Of a stretch of DNA of 64,000 nucleotides, positions 1 to 13,800 are shown one piece after another (within the stretch, counting starts at the first letter, position 1; each line of letters begins with the position of its first letter). The translations under genes and the position numbers were made by a program. Source of the DNA: Struthio camelus (lineage: Eukaryota; Chordata; Aves; Struthioniformes; Struthionidae); NCBI RefSeq assembly GCF_040807025.1, contig NC_090946.1:6056001-6120000 (forward strand), written 5' to 3'. The notes beneath the pieces were generated by a model that was not told where the DNA came from, made no database searches, and saw nothing but the letters and a program-made list of their open reading frames with translations.

Positions 1-1539
1 CGCCGGGGCTGAAACCACTCCGCCGAGCCTGAAACCACACCGCCAGGGCCAAAACCACTGCGTCAGGCCTAAAACCACTGCACCGAGCCTAAAACAACTC
101 CGTCGGGGCCAAAACCACTCCACCAGTGCTGAAACCGCTCCGTCGGAGCTGAAACCCCTTCGTAAAGCTGAAATGCACTCTGTCGGGGCTTAAACCACTC
201 GGCCAAGCCGAAAAGCACTGTGTCGGGGCTGAAACCACTCCGCCAAGACGAAAAGCACTGTGTCGGGGTTGAAACCACTCCGCCAAGCCGAAAAGGACTG
301 TGTCGGGGTTGAAACCACTCCGCCGAGGCCAAAACCACTCGTCTGACCTTAAAACCACTCCGCCGAGCCTAAAAGCACTGCGTCGGGGCTGAAACCACTC
401 CGCCGAGGCCAAAACCACTGCGTCGGGGCTGAAACAACTCCATCAAGCCTAAAACCACTGCGTTGGCGCTGAAACTAGTGCGTCAGGCCCAAAACAACTC
501 CGTCAGGGCCCAAACCACTCCACCAGTGCTGAAACAACTGCGCCAAGCCTGAAACCACTGAGTTGGGGCTGAAACCACTCCACCAGGGCCAAAACCACTC
601 GGCTGACCTTAAAACCACTCCATCAAGCCTAAAAGCACTGCGTCGGGGCTGAAACTGCTCCGTCAGGCTGAAAACCACTCCGCCGAGCCTGAAACCACTG
701 CGTCAGGGCAGAAGCCACTCCGTCGGGGCTGAAACCACTCCGCCGAGCCTAAAACAACTCCGTCGGGGCTGAAACCACTCTGCCGAGCCTAAAACCACTC
801 CGCCAGGGCCAAAACCACTGTGTCGGGGTTGAAACCACGCGGCCAGGGGCAAAACCACTCTACCAAGCCTAAAACCACTCCGCTGGGGCGAAAAGCACTG
901 CGTCGGGGCTGAAACCACTCCGCCGAGCCTAAAACCACTCCATTGGGGCTGAAACCACTCCGCCAGGGCCAAAACCACTGCGTCGGAGCTGAAACCACTC
1001 CGTCGGGGCCAAAACCACTCAATCGGGGCTGAAAGCGTTCCACCAGGGCTAAAACCACTCTGCCGACATTAAAACCACTGCGCCAAGCGTGAAACCCCTC
1101 CGTTGGGGCTGAAACCACTCCGCCAAGCCAAAAACCACTGCATCAGGTGGAAAACCACTCCGCCAGGGCCAAAACCCCTCCGGTGACATTAAAACCATTC
1201 CGTCAGGGCTGGAACCACTCCGCCGAGCCTAAAACCCCTCCGTCGGGGCTGAAACCACTGTGCTGGGGCGGAAACTGCTCCGTCAGGCTGTAAACCACTG
1301 CGTCAGGCCGGAAAGCACTCCAGCAGGGCCAAAACGACTGCGTCGGGGCTGAAAGCGTTCCACCAGGGCTAAAACCACTCCGCCGAGCCTGAAACCACTG
1401 CGTCGGGGCTGAAACCACTCCGCCGAGCCTGAAACCACTGCGTCAGGCCTAAAACCACTCCGCCGAGCCGAAAACAACTCCGTCGGGGCCAAAACCACTC
1501 CACCAGTGCTGAAACCGTTCCGTCGGGGCTGAAACCCCT

Positions 1540-1765
1540 CCGTGAAGCCGAAAAGCACTGTGTCGGGGCTGAAACCCCTCCGTGAAGCCGAAAAGCACTG
1601 TGTCGGGGCTGAAACCCCTCCGTGAAGCCGAAAAGCACTGTGTCGGGGCTGAAACCCCTCCGTGAAGCCGAAAAGCACTGTGTCGGGGCTGAAACCCCTC
1701 CGTGAAGCCGAAAAGCACTGTGTTGGGGTTGAAACCCCTCCGTGAAGCCGAAAAGCACTCTGTCG
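1540..1765. repeat. 40-bp dimer block, 6 copies
   Basis: Within the 20-bp array two unit types alternate as a 40-bp dimer: one with GTGAAGCCGAAAAGCACT and one with TCGGGGCTGAAACCCCTC. I count six GTGAAGCCG units here. The block follows a CCAGTGCTGAAACCG unit and ends before a GTCTGACCTTA unit, the same flanks as the other dimer blocks. Confidence 0.85.
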
Positions 1766-3024
1766 GGGTTGAAACCACTGCGCCAGGGCCAAAACCACTC
1801 GTCTGACCTTAAAACCACTCCGCCGAGCCTAAAAGCACTGCATCGGGGCTGAAACCACTGCGCCAGGGCCAAAACCACTGCGTCGGGGCTGAAACCACTC
1901 TGCCGAGGCCAAAACCACAGCGTCGGGGCTGAAACCACTCTGCCAGGGCTAAAACGACTGCGTCGGGGCTGAAACCACTCCATCAAGCCTAAAACCACTG
2001 CGTCGGGGCTGAAACTAGTGCGTCAGGCCCAAAACAACTCCGTCACGGCCCAAACCACTCCACCAGTGCTGAAACCACTGCGCCAAGCCTGAAACCACTG
2101 AGTTGGGGCTGAAACCACTCCACCAGGGCTGAAACCCCTCTGCCAAGCCTAAAACCACTCCACTGAGCCTAAAACCACTGCGTCGGGGCTGAAACCACTC
2201 CGCCAGGGGCAAAACCACTCCACCAGTGCTAAAACCACTTCGCCGGGGCGAAAACCACTCCGTCGGGGCTGAAACCACTCCGCCGAGCCTAAAAGCAGTG
2301 CGTCAGGGCTGAAACCCCTCCGCCAAGCCTAAAACCACTGCGTCAGGTGGAAAACCACTCCGCCGAGCCTAAAGGCAGTGCGTCAGGGCTGAAACCACTC
2401 TGCCAAGCCGAAAACCACTCCACAAAGCCGAAAACCACTGCGTCGGGGCTGAAACCACTCCGCCGAGCCTGAAAGCAGTGTATCAGGGCTGAAACCACTC
2501 CGCCGAGCCTAAAACCACTCCGCTGACATTAAAACCACTGCGCCAAGCCTAAAAGTACTGCCTTGGGGCTGAAACCACTCCGCCAGGGCCAAAACCACTG
2601 TGTCGGGGCTCAAAGCATTCCACCAGGGCTAAAACCACTCCGTCGACATTAAAACCACTACGCCAAGCCTAAAACCACTCCGCCAGGGCCGAAACCACTG
2701 CGTCAGGCCTGAAACCACTCCGCCAGGGCCAAAACCACTGCGTCAGGTAGAAAACCACTCCGCCGAGCCTAAAACAACTCCGTCGGGGCTGAAACCACTC
2801 CACCAGTGCTGAAACCGCTCCGTCGGGGCTGAAACCCCTCCGTGAAGCCGAAAAGTACTCTGTCGGGGCTGAAACCCCTCCGTGAAGCCGAAAAGCACTC
2901 TGTCGGGGCTGAAAGCACTCCGCCGAGCCTAAAAGCACTGCATCGGGGCTGAAACCACTGCGCCAGGGCCAAATCCACTCCGTCAGGGCTGAAACCACTC
3001 CATCAAACCTAAAACCACTCCGTC

Positions 3025-3090
3025 GGGGCCGAAAACCACTCCGTCGGGGCCGAAAACCACTCCGTCGGGGCCGAAAACCACTCCGTCGGG
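3025..3090. repeat. 21-bp variant of the minisatellite unit
   Basis: Three consecutive units have one extra A (GCCGAAAACCACT), making them 21 bp rather than 20. This moves the phase of the array by three bases. On the minus strand it converts the usual 20-residue translated period into a 7-residue period (PRRSGFR). It is a small local amplification of a single-base insertion. Confidence 0.85.
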
Positions 3091-3540
3091 GCTGAAACCA
3101 CTCCGTCGGGGCTGAAACCACTCCGTCGGGGCTGAAACCACTGTGCCAGGGTCGAAACCACTCCTCCGACAGTAAAACCACTACATCAAGCCTAAAACCA
3201 CTCCGTCGGGGCTGAAACCACTCCGCCGAGCCTAAAACCACTCTGTCGGGGCTGAAACCACTGTGCTGGGGCGGAAACTGCTCCGTCAGGCTGTAAACCA
3301 CTGCGTCAGGCCGGAAAGCACTCCACCAGGGCCAAAACCTGAAAGCGTTCCACCAGGGCTAAAACCACTCCGTCGACATTAAAACCACTGCACCAAGCCT
3401 AAAAGCACTCCGCCGAGCCTGAAACCACTGTGTCAGGCCTGAAACGACTCCGCCGAGCCTGAAACCACTGCGTCAGGCCTAAAACCACTCCGCCGAGCCG
3501 AAAACAACTCTGTCGGGGCCAAAACCACTCCACCAGTGCT

Positions 3541-4200
3541 GAAACCGCTCCGTCGGGGCTGAAACCCCTCCGTGAAGCCGAAAAGCACTGTGTCGGGGCT
3601 GAAACCCCTCCGTGAAGCCGAAAAGCACTGTGTCGGGGCTGAAACCCCTCCGTGAAGCCGAAAAGCACTGTGTCGGGGCTGAAACCCCTCCGTGAAGCCG
3701 AAAAGCACTGTGTCGGGGCTGAAACCCCTCCGTGAAGCCGAAAAGCACTGTGTCGGGGCTGAAACCCCTCCGTGAAGCCGAAAAGCACTGTGTCGGGGCT
3801 GAAACCCCTCCGTGAAGCCGAAAAGCACTGTGTCGGGGCTGAAACCCCTCCGTGAAGCCGAAAAGCACTGTGTCGGGGCTGAAACCCCTCCGTGAAGCCG
3901 AAAAGCACTGTGTCGGGGCTGAAACCCCTCCGTGAAGCCGAAAAGCACTGTGTCGGGGCTGAAACCCCTCCGTGAAGCCGAAAAGCACTGTGTCGGGGCT
4001 GAAACCCCTCCGTGAAGCCGAAAAGCACTCTGTCGGGGCTGAAACCCCTCCGTGAAGCCGAAAAGCACTCTGTCGGGGCTGAAACCCCTCCGTGAAGCCG
4101 AAAAGCACTCTGTCGGGGCTGAAACCCCTCCGTGAAGCCGAAAAGCACTCTGTCGGGGCTGAAAGCACTCCGTGAAGCCGAAAAGCACTCTGTCGGGGTT
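3541..4200. repeat. 40-bp dimer block, 16 copies
   Basis: This is the largest dimer block in the window. I count sixteen GTGAAGCCGAAAAGCACT units alternating with TCGGGGCTGAAACCCCTC units, nearly without variation except that the last few carry CACTCTGT in place of CACTGTGT. The flanks match the blocks at 1.5, 5.3 and 62.4 kb, so the same locus type exists with different copy numbers. Confidence 0.9.
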
Positions 4201-5264
4201 GAAAGCACTCCGCCGAGGCCAAAACCACTCGTCTGACCTTAAAACCCCTCCGCCGAGCCTAAAAGCACTGCATTGGGGCTGAAACCACTGCGCCAGGGCC
4301 AAATCCACTCCGTCGGGGCTGAAACCACTCCACCGAGCCTAAAAGCAGTGCGTCAGGGCTGAAACCACTCCGCCAAGCCTAAAACCACTGCGTCAGGTGG
4401 AAAACCACTCCGCCGAGCCTAGAACCACTCCACTGAGCCTAAAAGCACTGCATTGGGGCTGAAACCACTCTGCCAGGGCTAAAACGACTGCGTCGGGGCT
4501 GAAACCACTCCATCAAGCCTAAAACCACTGCGTCGGGGCTGAAACTACTGCGTCAGGCCCAAAATAACTCCGTCGGGGCCAAAACCACTCCAGCAGTGCT
4601 GAAACCACTGTGCCAAGCCTGAAACCACTGCGTCGGGGCTGAAACCACTCCGCCAGGGCCAAAACCACTCGTCTGACCTTAAAACCACTCCATCAAGCCT
4701 AAAAGCACTCCGTCGGGGCCGAAACCGCTCCGTCGGGGCCGAAACCGCTCCGTCGGGGCCGAAACCGCTCCGTCGGGGCCAAAACCACTCCATCAAACCT
4801 AAAACCACTGCATCAGGCCGAAAACCATTCCGTCGGGGCTGAAACCGTTCCGTCGGGGCTGAAACCACTGTGCCAGGGCCGAAACCACTGTGCCAGGGCC
4901 AAAACCACTCCTCCGACAGTAAAACCACTACATCAAGCCTAAAACCACTCCGTCGGGGCTGAAACCACTCCGCCGAGCCTAAAACCACTCTGTCGGGGCT
5001 GAAACCACTGTGCTGGGGCGGAAACTGCTCCGTCAGGCTGTAAACCACTGCGTCAGGCCGGAAAGCACTCCACCAGGGCCAAAACCTGAAAGCGTTCCAC
5101 CAGGGCTAAAACCACTCCGTCGACATTAAAACCACTACGCCAAGCCTAAAAGAACTCCGCCGAGCCTGAAACCACTCCGCCAGGGCCAAAACCACTCCGC
5201 CGAGCCGAAAACAACTCCGTCGGGGCCAAAACCACTCCACCAGTGCTGAAACCGCTCCGTCGGG

Positions 5265-5385
5265 GCTGAAACCCCTCCGTGAAGCCGAAAAGCACTGTGT
5301 CGGGGCTGAAACCCCTCCGTGAAGCCGAAAAGCACTGTGTCGGGGCTGAAACCCCTCCGTGAAGCCGAAAAGCACTCTGTCGGGG
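5265..5385. repeat. 40-bp dimer block, 3 copies
   Basis: Short version of the dimer block, with three GTGAAGCCG units. It is preceded by the CCAGTGCTGAAACCGCTCC unit and followed by GAGGCCAAAACCACTCGTCTGACCTT, as at 3.5 kb. Confidence 0.85.
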
Positions 5386-6180
5386 TTGAAAGCACTCCGC
5401 CGAGGCCAAAACCACTCGTCTGACCTTAAAACCCCTCCGCCGAGCCTAAAAGCACTGCATCGGGGCTGAAACCACTGCGCCAGGGCCAAATCCACTCCGT
5501 CAGGGCTGAAACCACTCCATCAAACCTAAAACCACTGCATCAGGCCGAAAACCACTCCGTCGGGGCTGAAACCACTCCACCGAGCCTAAAAGCAGTGCGT
5601 CAGGGCTGAAACCACTCCGCCAAGCCTAAAACCACTGCGTCAGGTGGAAAACCACTCCGCCGAGCCTAGAACCACTCCACTGAGCCTAAAAGCACTGCAT
5701 TGGGGCTGAAACCACTCTGCCAGGGCTAAAACGACTGCGTCGGGGCTGAAACCACTCCATCAAGCCTAAAACCACTGCGTCGGGGCTGAAACTACTGCGT
5801 CAGGCCCAAAATAACTCCGTCGGGGCCAAAACCACTCCAGCAGTGCTGAAACCACTGTGCCAAGCCTGAAACCACTGCGTCGGGGCTGAAACCACTCCGC
5901 CGAGCCTGAAACCACTCCGCCAGGGCCAAAACCACTCCGTCGAGCCTAAAAGCAGTGCGTCAGGGCTGAAACCACTCCTCCAAGCCTAAAACCACTGCGT
6001 CAGGTGGAAAACCACTCCGCCGAGCCTAAAAGTAGTGTGTCAGGGCTGAAACCACTCCTCCAAGCCTAAAACCACTGCGTCAGGTGGAAAACCACTCCGC
6101 CGAGCCTAAAAGCAGTGCGTCAGGGCTGAAACCACTCCACCGAGCCTGAAACAACTGCGTCGGGGCTGAAACCACTCCGC

Positions 6181-8220
6181 CAGGGCCAAAACCACTCGTC
6201 TGACCTTAAAACCACTCCATCAAGCCTAAAAGCACTGCGTCGGGGCAGAAACTGCTCGGTCAGGCTGAAAACCACTCCGCCGAGCCTGAAAGCACTGCGT
6301 CGGGGCAGAAGCCGCTCCGTGGTTGCTGAAACCACTCTGCCGAGCCTAAAACCACTCCGCCGGGGCTGAAACCACTCCACCAGGGCCAAAACCACTCTGC
6401 CAAGCCTAAAACCACTGCGTCGGGGCTGAAACCACTCCGCCGAGCCTGAAACCACTGCGTCAGGCCTGAAATCACTCTGCCGAGCCTGAAACCACTGCGT
6501 CAGGCCTAAAACCACTCCACCGAGCCTAAAACAACTCTGTCGGGGCCTAAACCACTCCAGCAGTGCTGAAACCACTCCGCCGGGTCTGAAACCACTCCGC
6601 CGAGCCTAAAACCACTCTGTCAGGGCCAAAACCACTCCACCAGTGCTGAAACCGCTCCGTCGGGGCTGAAACCCCTCCGTGAAGCCGAAAACCACTGTGT
6701 CGGGGCTGAAACCCCTCCGTGAAGCCGAAAAGCACTGTGTCGGGGCTGAAACCCCTCCGTGAAGCCGAAAAGCACTGTGTTGGGGTTGAAACCCCTCCGT
6801 GAAGCCGAAAAGCACTGCGTCGGGGTTGAAATCACTCCGCCAAGCCGAAAACCACTGCGTCAGGGTTGAAACCACTGCGCCAGGGCCAAAACCACTCGTG
6901 TGACCTTAAAACCACTCCGCCGAGCCTAAAAGCACTGTGTCGGGGCTGAAACCGCTCTGCCAGGGCCAGAACCACTGCGTCGGGGCTGAAACCATTCCGC
7001 CGAGCCGAAAAGCACTCTGTCGGGGTTGAAACCACTCTGCCAAGCCTAAAAGCACTGCGCCGACATTAAAACCATTCTGCCAAGCCTAAAACCACTCCGT
7101 CGGGGCTGAAACCACTCGGCTGACCTTAAAACCACTCCATCAAGCCTAAAAGCACTGCGTCGGGGCAGAAACTGCTCGGTCAGGCTGAAAACCACTCCGC
7201 CGAGCCTAAAACCACTCCGCCGGGGCTGAAACCAGTGCGTCAGGCCCAAAACCACTCTGCCAAGCCTAAAACAACTCCGTCGGGGCCAAAACCACTCCAC
7301 CAGTGCTGAAACCGCTCCGTCGGGGCTGAAACCCCTCTGTGAAGCCGAAAAGCACTCTGTCGGGGTTGAAACCACTCCGCGAAGCCGAAAAGCACTGTGT
7401 CGGGGCTGAAACCACTCCGCCAGGGCCAAAACCACTCGTGTGACCTTAAAACCACTCCGCCGAGCCTAAAAGCACTGCATCGGGGCTGAAACCACTCCGC
7501 CAGGGCCAAAACCACTGCGTCGGGGCTGAAACCACTCCGCCGAGCCTGAAACCACTCCGCCAGGGCCAAAACCACTCCGTCGAGCCTAAAAGCAGTGCGT
7601 CAGGGCTGAAACCACTCCTCCAAGCCTAAAACCACTGCGTCAGGTGGAAAACCACTCCGCCGAGCCTAAAAGCAGTGCGTCAGGGCTGAAACCACTCCGC
7701 CAAGCCTGAAACCACTGCGTCGGGGCTGAAACCACTCCGCCAGGGCCAAAACCACTCGTCTGACCTTAAAACCACTCCATCAAGCCTAAAAGCACTGCGT
7801 CAGGGCAGAAACTGCTCGGTCAGGCTGAAAACCACTCCGCCGAGCCTGAAAGCACTGCGTCGGGGCAGAAGCCGCTCCGTGGTTGCTGAAACCACTCTGC
7901 CGAGCCTAAAACCACTCCGCCGGGGCTGAAACCACTCCACCAGGGCCAAAACCACTCTGCCAAGCCTAAAACCACTGCGTCGGGGCTGAAACCACTCCGC
8001 CGAGCCTGAAACCACTGCGTCAGGCCTGAAATCACTCTGCCGAGCCTGAAACCACTGCGTCAGGCCTAAAACCACTCCACCGAGCCTAAAACAACTCTGT
8101 CGGGGCCTAAACCACTCCAGCAGTGCTGAAACCACTCCGCCGAGCCTAAAACCACTCCGCCGAGCCTAAAACCACTCTGTCAGGGCCAAAACCACTCCAC
8201 CAGTGCTGAAACCGCTCCGT
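6181..8220. repeat. Higher-order duplication inside the 20-bp array (offset 1,560 bp)
   Basis: Bases 6,181-6,660 and 7,741-8,220 are almost identical over about 480 bp, including rare units such as GGTTGCTGAAACC and CAGAAACTGCTCGGT. The offset of 1,560 bp is 78 units. Part of the same pattern recurs at 8,881 (offset 1,140 bp, 57 units) and again near 9,660 and 13,780. Bases 5,941-6,110 also match 8,641-8,810. Such offsets in whole units are what unequal exchange or replication slippage in register would leave. Confidence 0.85.
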
Positions 8221-10840
8221 CGGGGCTGAAACCCCTCCGTGAAGCCGAAAAGCACTGTGTCGGGGCTGAAACCCCTCCGTGAAGCCGAAAAGCACTGTGT
8301 CGGGGCTGAAACCCCTCCGTGAAGCCGAAAAGCACTCTGTCGGGGCTGAAACCATTCCGCCAAGCCGAAAAGCACTGTGTTGGGGTTGAAACCCCTCCGT
8401 GAAGCCGAAAAGCACTGCGTCGGGGTTGAAATCACTCCGCCAAGCCGAAAACCACTGTGTCAGGGTTGAAACCACTGCGCCAGGGCCAAAACCACTCGTT
8501 TGACCTTAAAACCACTCCGCCGAGCCTAAAAGCACTGCATCGGGGCTGAAACCACTCCGCCAGGGCCAAAACCACTCCGTCGGGGCTGAAACCACTCCGC
8601 CGAGCCTGAAACCACTCCGCCAGGGCCAAAACCACTCCGTCGAGCCTAAAAGCAGTGCGTCAGGGCTGAAACCACTCCTCCAAGCCTAAAACCACTGCGT
8701 CAGGTGGAAAACCACTCCGCCGAGCCTAAAAGTAGTGTGTCAGGGCTGAAACCACTCCTCCAAGCCTAAAACCACTGCGTCAGGTGGAAAACCACTCCGC
8801 CGAGCCTAAAAGCAGTGCGTCAGGGCTGAAACCACTCCGCCAAGCCTGAAACCACTGCGTCGGGGCTGAAACCACTCCGCCAGGGCCAAAACCACTCGTC
8901 TGACCTTAAAACCACTCCATCAAGCCTAAAAGCACTGCGTCAGGGCAGAAACTGCTCCGTCAGGCTGAAAACCACTCCGCCGAGCCTGAAAGCACTGCGT
9001 CGGGGCAGAAGCCGCTCCGTGGTTGCTGAAACCACTCTGCCGAGCCTAAAACCACTCCGCCGGGGCTGAAACCACTCCACCAGGGCCAAAACCACCCTGC
9101 CAAGCCTAAAACCACTGCGTCGGGGCTGAAACCACTGCGTCAAGCCTGAAACTACTCCGCCAGGGCCAAAACCACTGCGTCAGGCCTAAAACCACTCCGC
9201 CGAGCCTAAAACAACTCCGTCGGGGCCAAAACCACTCCAGCAGTGCTGAAACCGCTCCGTCGTTGCTGAAACCCCTCCGTGAAGCCGAAAAGCACTCCGC
9301 CGAGCCTAAAACCACTCCGCCAGGGCCAAAACCACTCGTGTGACCTTAAAACCACTCCGCCGAGCCTAAAAGCACTCTGTCAGGGTTGAATCCACTCCGT
9401 TGAGCCTAAAAGCAGTGCGTCAGGGCTGAAACCACTCCTCCAAGCCTAAAACCACTGCGTCAGGTGGAAAACCACTCCGCCGAGCCTAAAAGTAGTGTGT
9501 CAGGGCTGAAACCACTCCTCCAAGCCTAAAACCACTGCGTCAGGTGGAAAACCACTCCGCCGAGCCTAAAAGCAGTGCGTCAGGGCTGAAACCACTCCGC
9601 CAAGCCTGAAACCACTGCGTCGGGGCTGAAACCACTCCGCCAGGGCCAAAACCACTCGTCTGACCTTAAAACCACTCCATCAAGCCTAAAAGCACTGCGT
9701 CGGGGCAGAAACTGCTCGGTCAGGCTGAAAACCACTCCGCCGAGCCTGAAACCACTGCGTCAGGGCAGAAGCCACTCCGTGGTTGCTGAAACCACTCCGC
9801 CGAGCCTAAAACCACTCCGCCGGGGCTGAAACCACTCCGCCAGGGCCAAAACCACTCTGCCAAGCCTAAAACCACTGCGTCGGGGCTGAAACCACTCTGC
9901 CGAGCCTGAAACCACTGCGTCAGGCCTGAAATCACTCTGCCGAGCCTGAAACCACTGCGTCAGGGCAGAAGCCACTCCGTGGTTGCTGAAACCACTCCGC
10001 CGGGGCTGAAACCACTCCGCCGGGGCTGAAACCACTCCGCCGGGGCTGAAACCACTCCGCCGGGGCTGAAACCACTCCGCCGGGGCTGAAACCACTCCGC
10101 CAGGGCCAAAACCACTCCGTCGGGGCTGAAACCACTCCGCTGAGCCTAAAACCACTGCGTCGGGGCGAAAACCACTCCGTCGGGGCTGAAACCACTCCGC
10201 CGAGCCTAAAAGCAGTGCGTCAGGGCTGAAACCACTCTGCCAAGCGTAAAACCACTCCACCGAGGCGAAAACCACTCCGTCGGGGCTGAAACCACTCCAT
10301 CAAGCCTAAAACCACTCCGCCGGGGCTGAATCCACTCCGCCAGGGCCAAAACCACTCTGCCAAGCCTAAAACCCCTCTGCCGGGGCTGAAACCACTCCGC
10401 CGAGCCTAAAAGCAGTGCGTCAGGGCTGAAACCACTCTGCCGAGCCTGAAACCACTGCATCAGGCCTAAAACCACTGCGCCGAGCCTAAAACAACTCTGT
10501 CGGGGCCTAAACCACTCGGCTGACCTTAAAACCACTCCATCAAGCCTAAAAGCACTACGCCGGGGCTGAAACTGCTCGGTCAGGCTGAAAACCACTCCGC
10601 CGAGCCTGAAACCACTGCGTCAGGGCAGAAGCCACTCCGCCGAGCCTGAAACCCCTCCGTCGGGGCTGAAACCCCTCCGTCGGGGCTGAAACCCCTCCGT
10701 CGGGGCTGAAACCCCTCCGTCGGGGCTGAAACCCCTCCGTCGGGGCTGAAACCACTGTGCTGGGGCGGAAACTGCTCCGTCAGGCTGTAAACCACTGCGT
10801 CAGGCCGAAAAACACTCCACCAGGGCCAAAACCACTGCGT

Positions 10841-13800
10841 CGGGGCTGAAAGCATTCCACCCGGGCTAAAACCACTCCGCCAGTGCTGAAACCGCTCCGT
10901 CGGGGCTGAAACCCCTCCGTGAAGCCGAAAAGCACTGTGTTGGGGCTGAAACCCCTCCGTGAAGCCGAAAAGCACTGTGTCGGGGCTGAAACCCCTCCGT
11001 GAAGCCGAAAAGCACTGTGTCGGGGTTGAAACCACTCCGTGAAGCCGAAAAGCACTGCGTCGGGGCTGAAACCCCTCCGTGAAGCCGAAAAGCACTGTGT
11101 CGGGGCTGAAACCCCTCCGTGAAGCCGAAAAGCACTGTGTTGGGGTTGAAACCACTCCGTGAAGCCGAAAAGCACTGCGTCGGGGCTGAAACCCCTCTGT
11201 GAAGCCGAAAAGCACTGTGTCGGGGTTGAATCCACTCCGCCAAGCTGAAAAGCACTGTGTTGGGGCTGAAACCCCTCCGTGAAGACGAAAAGCACTGTGT
11301 CGGGGTTGAAACCACTCCGCCAGGGCCAAAACCACTCGTCTGACCTTAAAACGACTCCACTGAGCCTAAAACCATTCCGTCAGGACTGGAACCACTCCGC
11401 CGAGCCTAAAACCACTGCTTCGGGGCTGAAATCACTCTGCCGAGCCTGAAACCACTGCGTCAGGGCTGAAACCACTCCGCCGAGCCTAAAACAACTCTGT
11501 CGGGGCCAAAACCACTCCAGCAGTGCTGAAACCACTCCGCCGGGGCTGAAACCACTCTGCCGAGCCTAAAACCACTCCGTCAGGGCCAAAACCACTCCGC
11601 CAAGCCGAAAACCACTGCATCGAGGCTGAAACCACTCCGCCAAGCCGAAAAGCACTGTGTCGGGGCTGAAACCACTCCGCCGAGGCCAAAACCACTGCGT
11701 CGGGGCCGAAACCACTCCGCCGAGCCTAAAACCACTCCGCCGAGCGTAAAAGCACTCTGTCAGGGTTGAATCCACTCTGCCGAGCCTAAAAGCACTGTGT
11801 CGGGGCTGAAACCACTCCGCCAGGGCCAAAACCACTCGTCTGACCTTAAAACCACTCCATCAAGCCTAAAAGCACTGCATCGAGGCTGAAACCACTCCGC
11901 CAAGCCGAAAAGCACTGTGTCGGGGCTGAAACCACTCCGCCGAGGCCAAAACCACTGCGTCGGGGCCGAAACCACTCCGCCAGGGCCAAAACCACTCCGC
12001 CGAGCCTAAAACCACTCCGCCGAGCGTAAAAGCACTCTGTCAGGGTTGAATCCACTCTGCCGAGCCTAAAAGCACTGTGTCGGGGCTGAAACCACTCCGC
12101 CAGGGCCAAAACCACTCGTCTGACCTTAAAACCACTCCATCAAGCCTAAAAGCACTGCATCGGGGCTGAAACCACTCCGCCGGGGCTGAAACCACTCCGC
12201 CAGGGCCAAAACCACTGAGTCGGGGCTGAAACCACTCCGCCGAGGCCAAAACCACTCGTCTGACCTTAAAACCACTCCGCCGAGCCTAAAAGCAGTGCGT
12301 CGGGGCTGAAACTACTGCGTCAGGCCCAATACAACTCCGCCAGGGCCAAAACCACTCCGTTGTTGCTGAAACAACTCCGCCAGGGCCAAAAAAACTATGC
12401 CAAGCCTAAAACCTCTCCGCCGGGGCGAAAACCACTCCGTCAGGGCTGAAACCACTCCGCCAAGCCGAAAACCACTGCGTCAGGTAGAAAACCACTCCGC
12501 CGAGCCTAAAAGCAGTGCGTCAGGGCTGAAACCACTCTGCCAAGCGAAAAACCACTCCACCGAGGCGAAAACCACTGCGTCGGGGCTGAAACCACTCCAC
12601 CGAGGTGAAAACCACTCCGTCGGGGTTGAAACCACTCCGCCGAGGTGAAAAGCAGTGCGTCGGGGCTGAAACCCCTCCGCCGAGCCTAAAACCACTGCGT
12701 CGGGGCTGAAACCACTCCGCCGAGGAGAAAAGCAGTGCGTCAGGGCTGAAACCACTCTGCAAGCCTAAAACCACTGCGCCGACATTAAAACCATTCCGCC
12801 AAGCCTAAAACCACTGCGCCGGGGCTGAAACCACTCCGCCGAGCCTAAAACCACTGTGTCGGGGCTGAAACCACGGTGCCAGGATCAAAACCACTCCGCC
12901 GGGGCAGAAACCATTCCATCGGGGCTGAAACCACTCCGCCGAGCCTAAAACCACTCCGTCGGGGCTGAAATCACTCTGCCGAGCCTGAAACCACTGCGTC
13001 AGGCCTAAAACCACTCCGCCGAGCCTAAAACAACTCTGTCGGGGCCTAAACCACTCGGCTGACCTTAAAACCACTCCATCAAACCTAAAAGCACTGCGTC
13101 GGGGCAGAAACTGCTCGGTCAGGCTGAAAACCACTCCGCCGAGCCTGAAACCACTGCGTCAGGGCAGAAGCCACTCCGTGGTTGCTGAAACCACTCCGCC
13201 GAGCCTAAAACCACTCCGTCGTTGCTGAAACCACTCCGTCGGGGCTGAAACCACTCCGTCGTTGCTGAAACCACTCCGCCGAGCCTAAAACCACTGCGTC
13301 GGGGCGAAAACCACTCCGTCGGGGCTGAAACCACTCCGCCGAGCCTAAAAGCAGTGCGTCAGGGCTGAAACCACTCTGCCAAGCCTAAAACCACTCCACC
13401 GAGGCGAAAACCACTCCGTCGGGGCTGAAACCACTCCATCAAGCCTAAAACCACTGCGTCGGGGCTGAATTCACTCCGCCAGGGCCAAAACCACTCTGCC
13501 AAGCCTAAAACCCCTCTGCCGGGGCTGAAACCACTCCGCCGAGCCTAAAAGCAGTGCGTCAGGGCTGAAACCACTCTGCCAAGCCTAAAACCACTGCGCC
13601 GACATTAAAACCATTCCGCCAAGCCTAAAACCACTGCGTTGGGGCTGAAACCACTCCGCCGAGCCTGAAACCACTGCGTCAGGCCTGAAATCACTCTGCC
13701 GAGCCTGAAACCACTGCGTCAGGCCTAAAACCACTCCGCCGAGCCTAAAACAACTCCGTCGGGGGCCAAAACCACTCGTCTGACCTTAAAACCACTCCAT

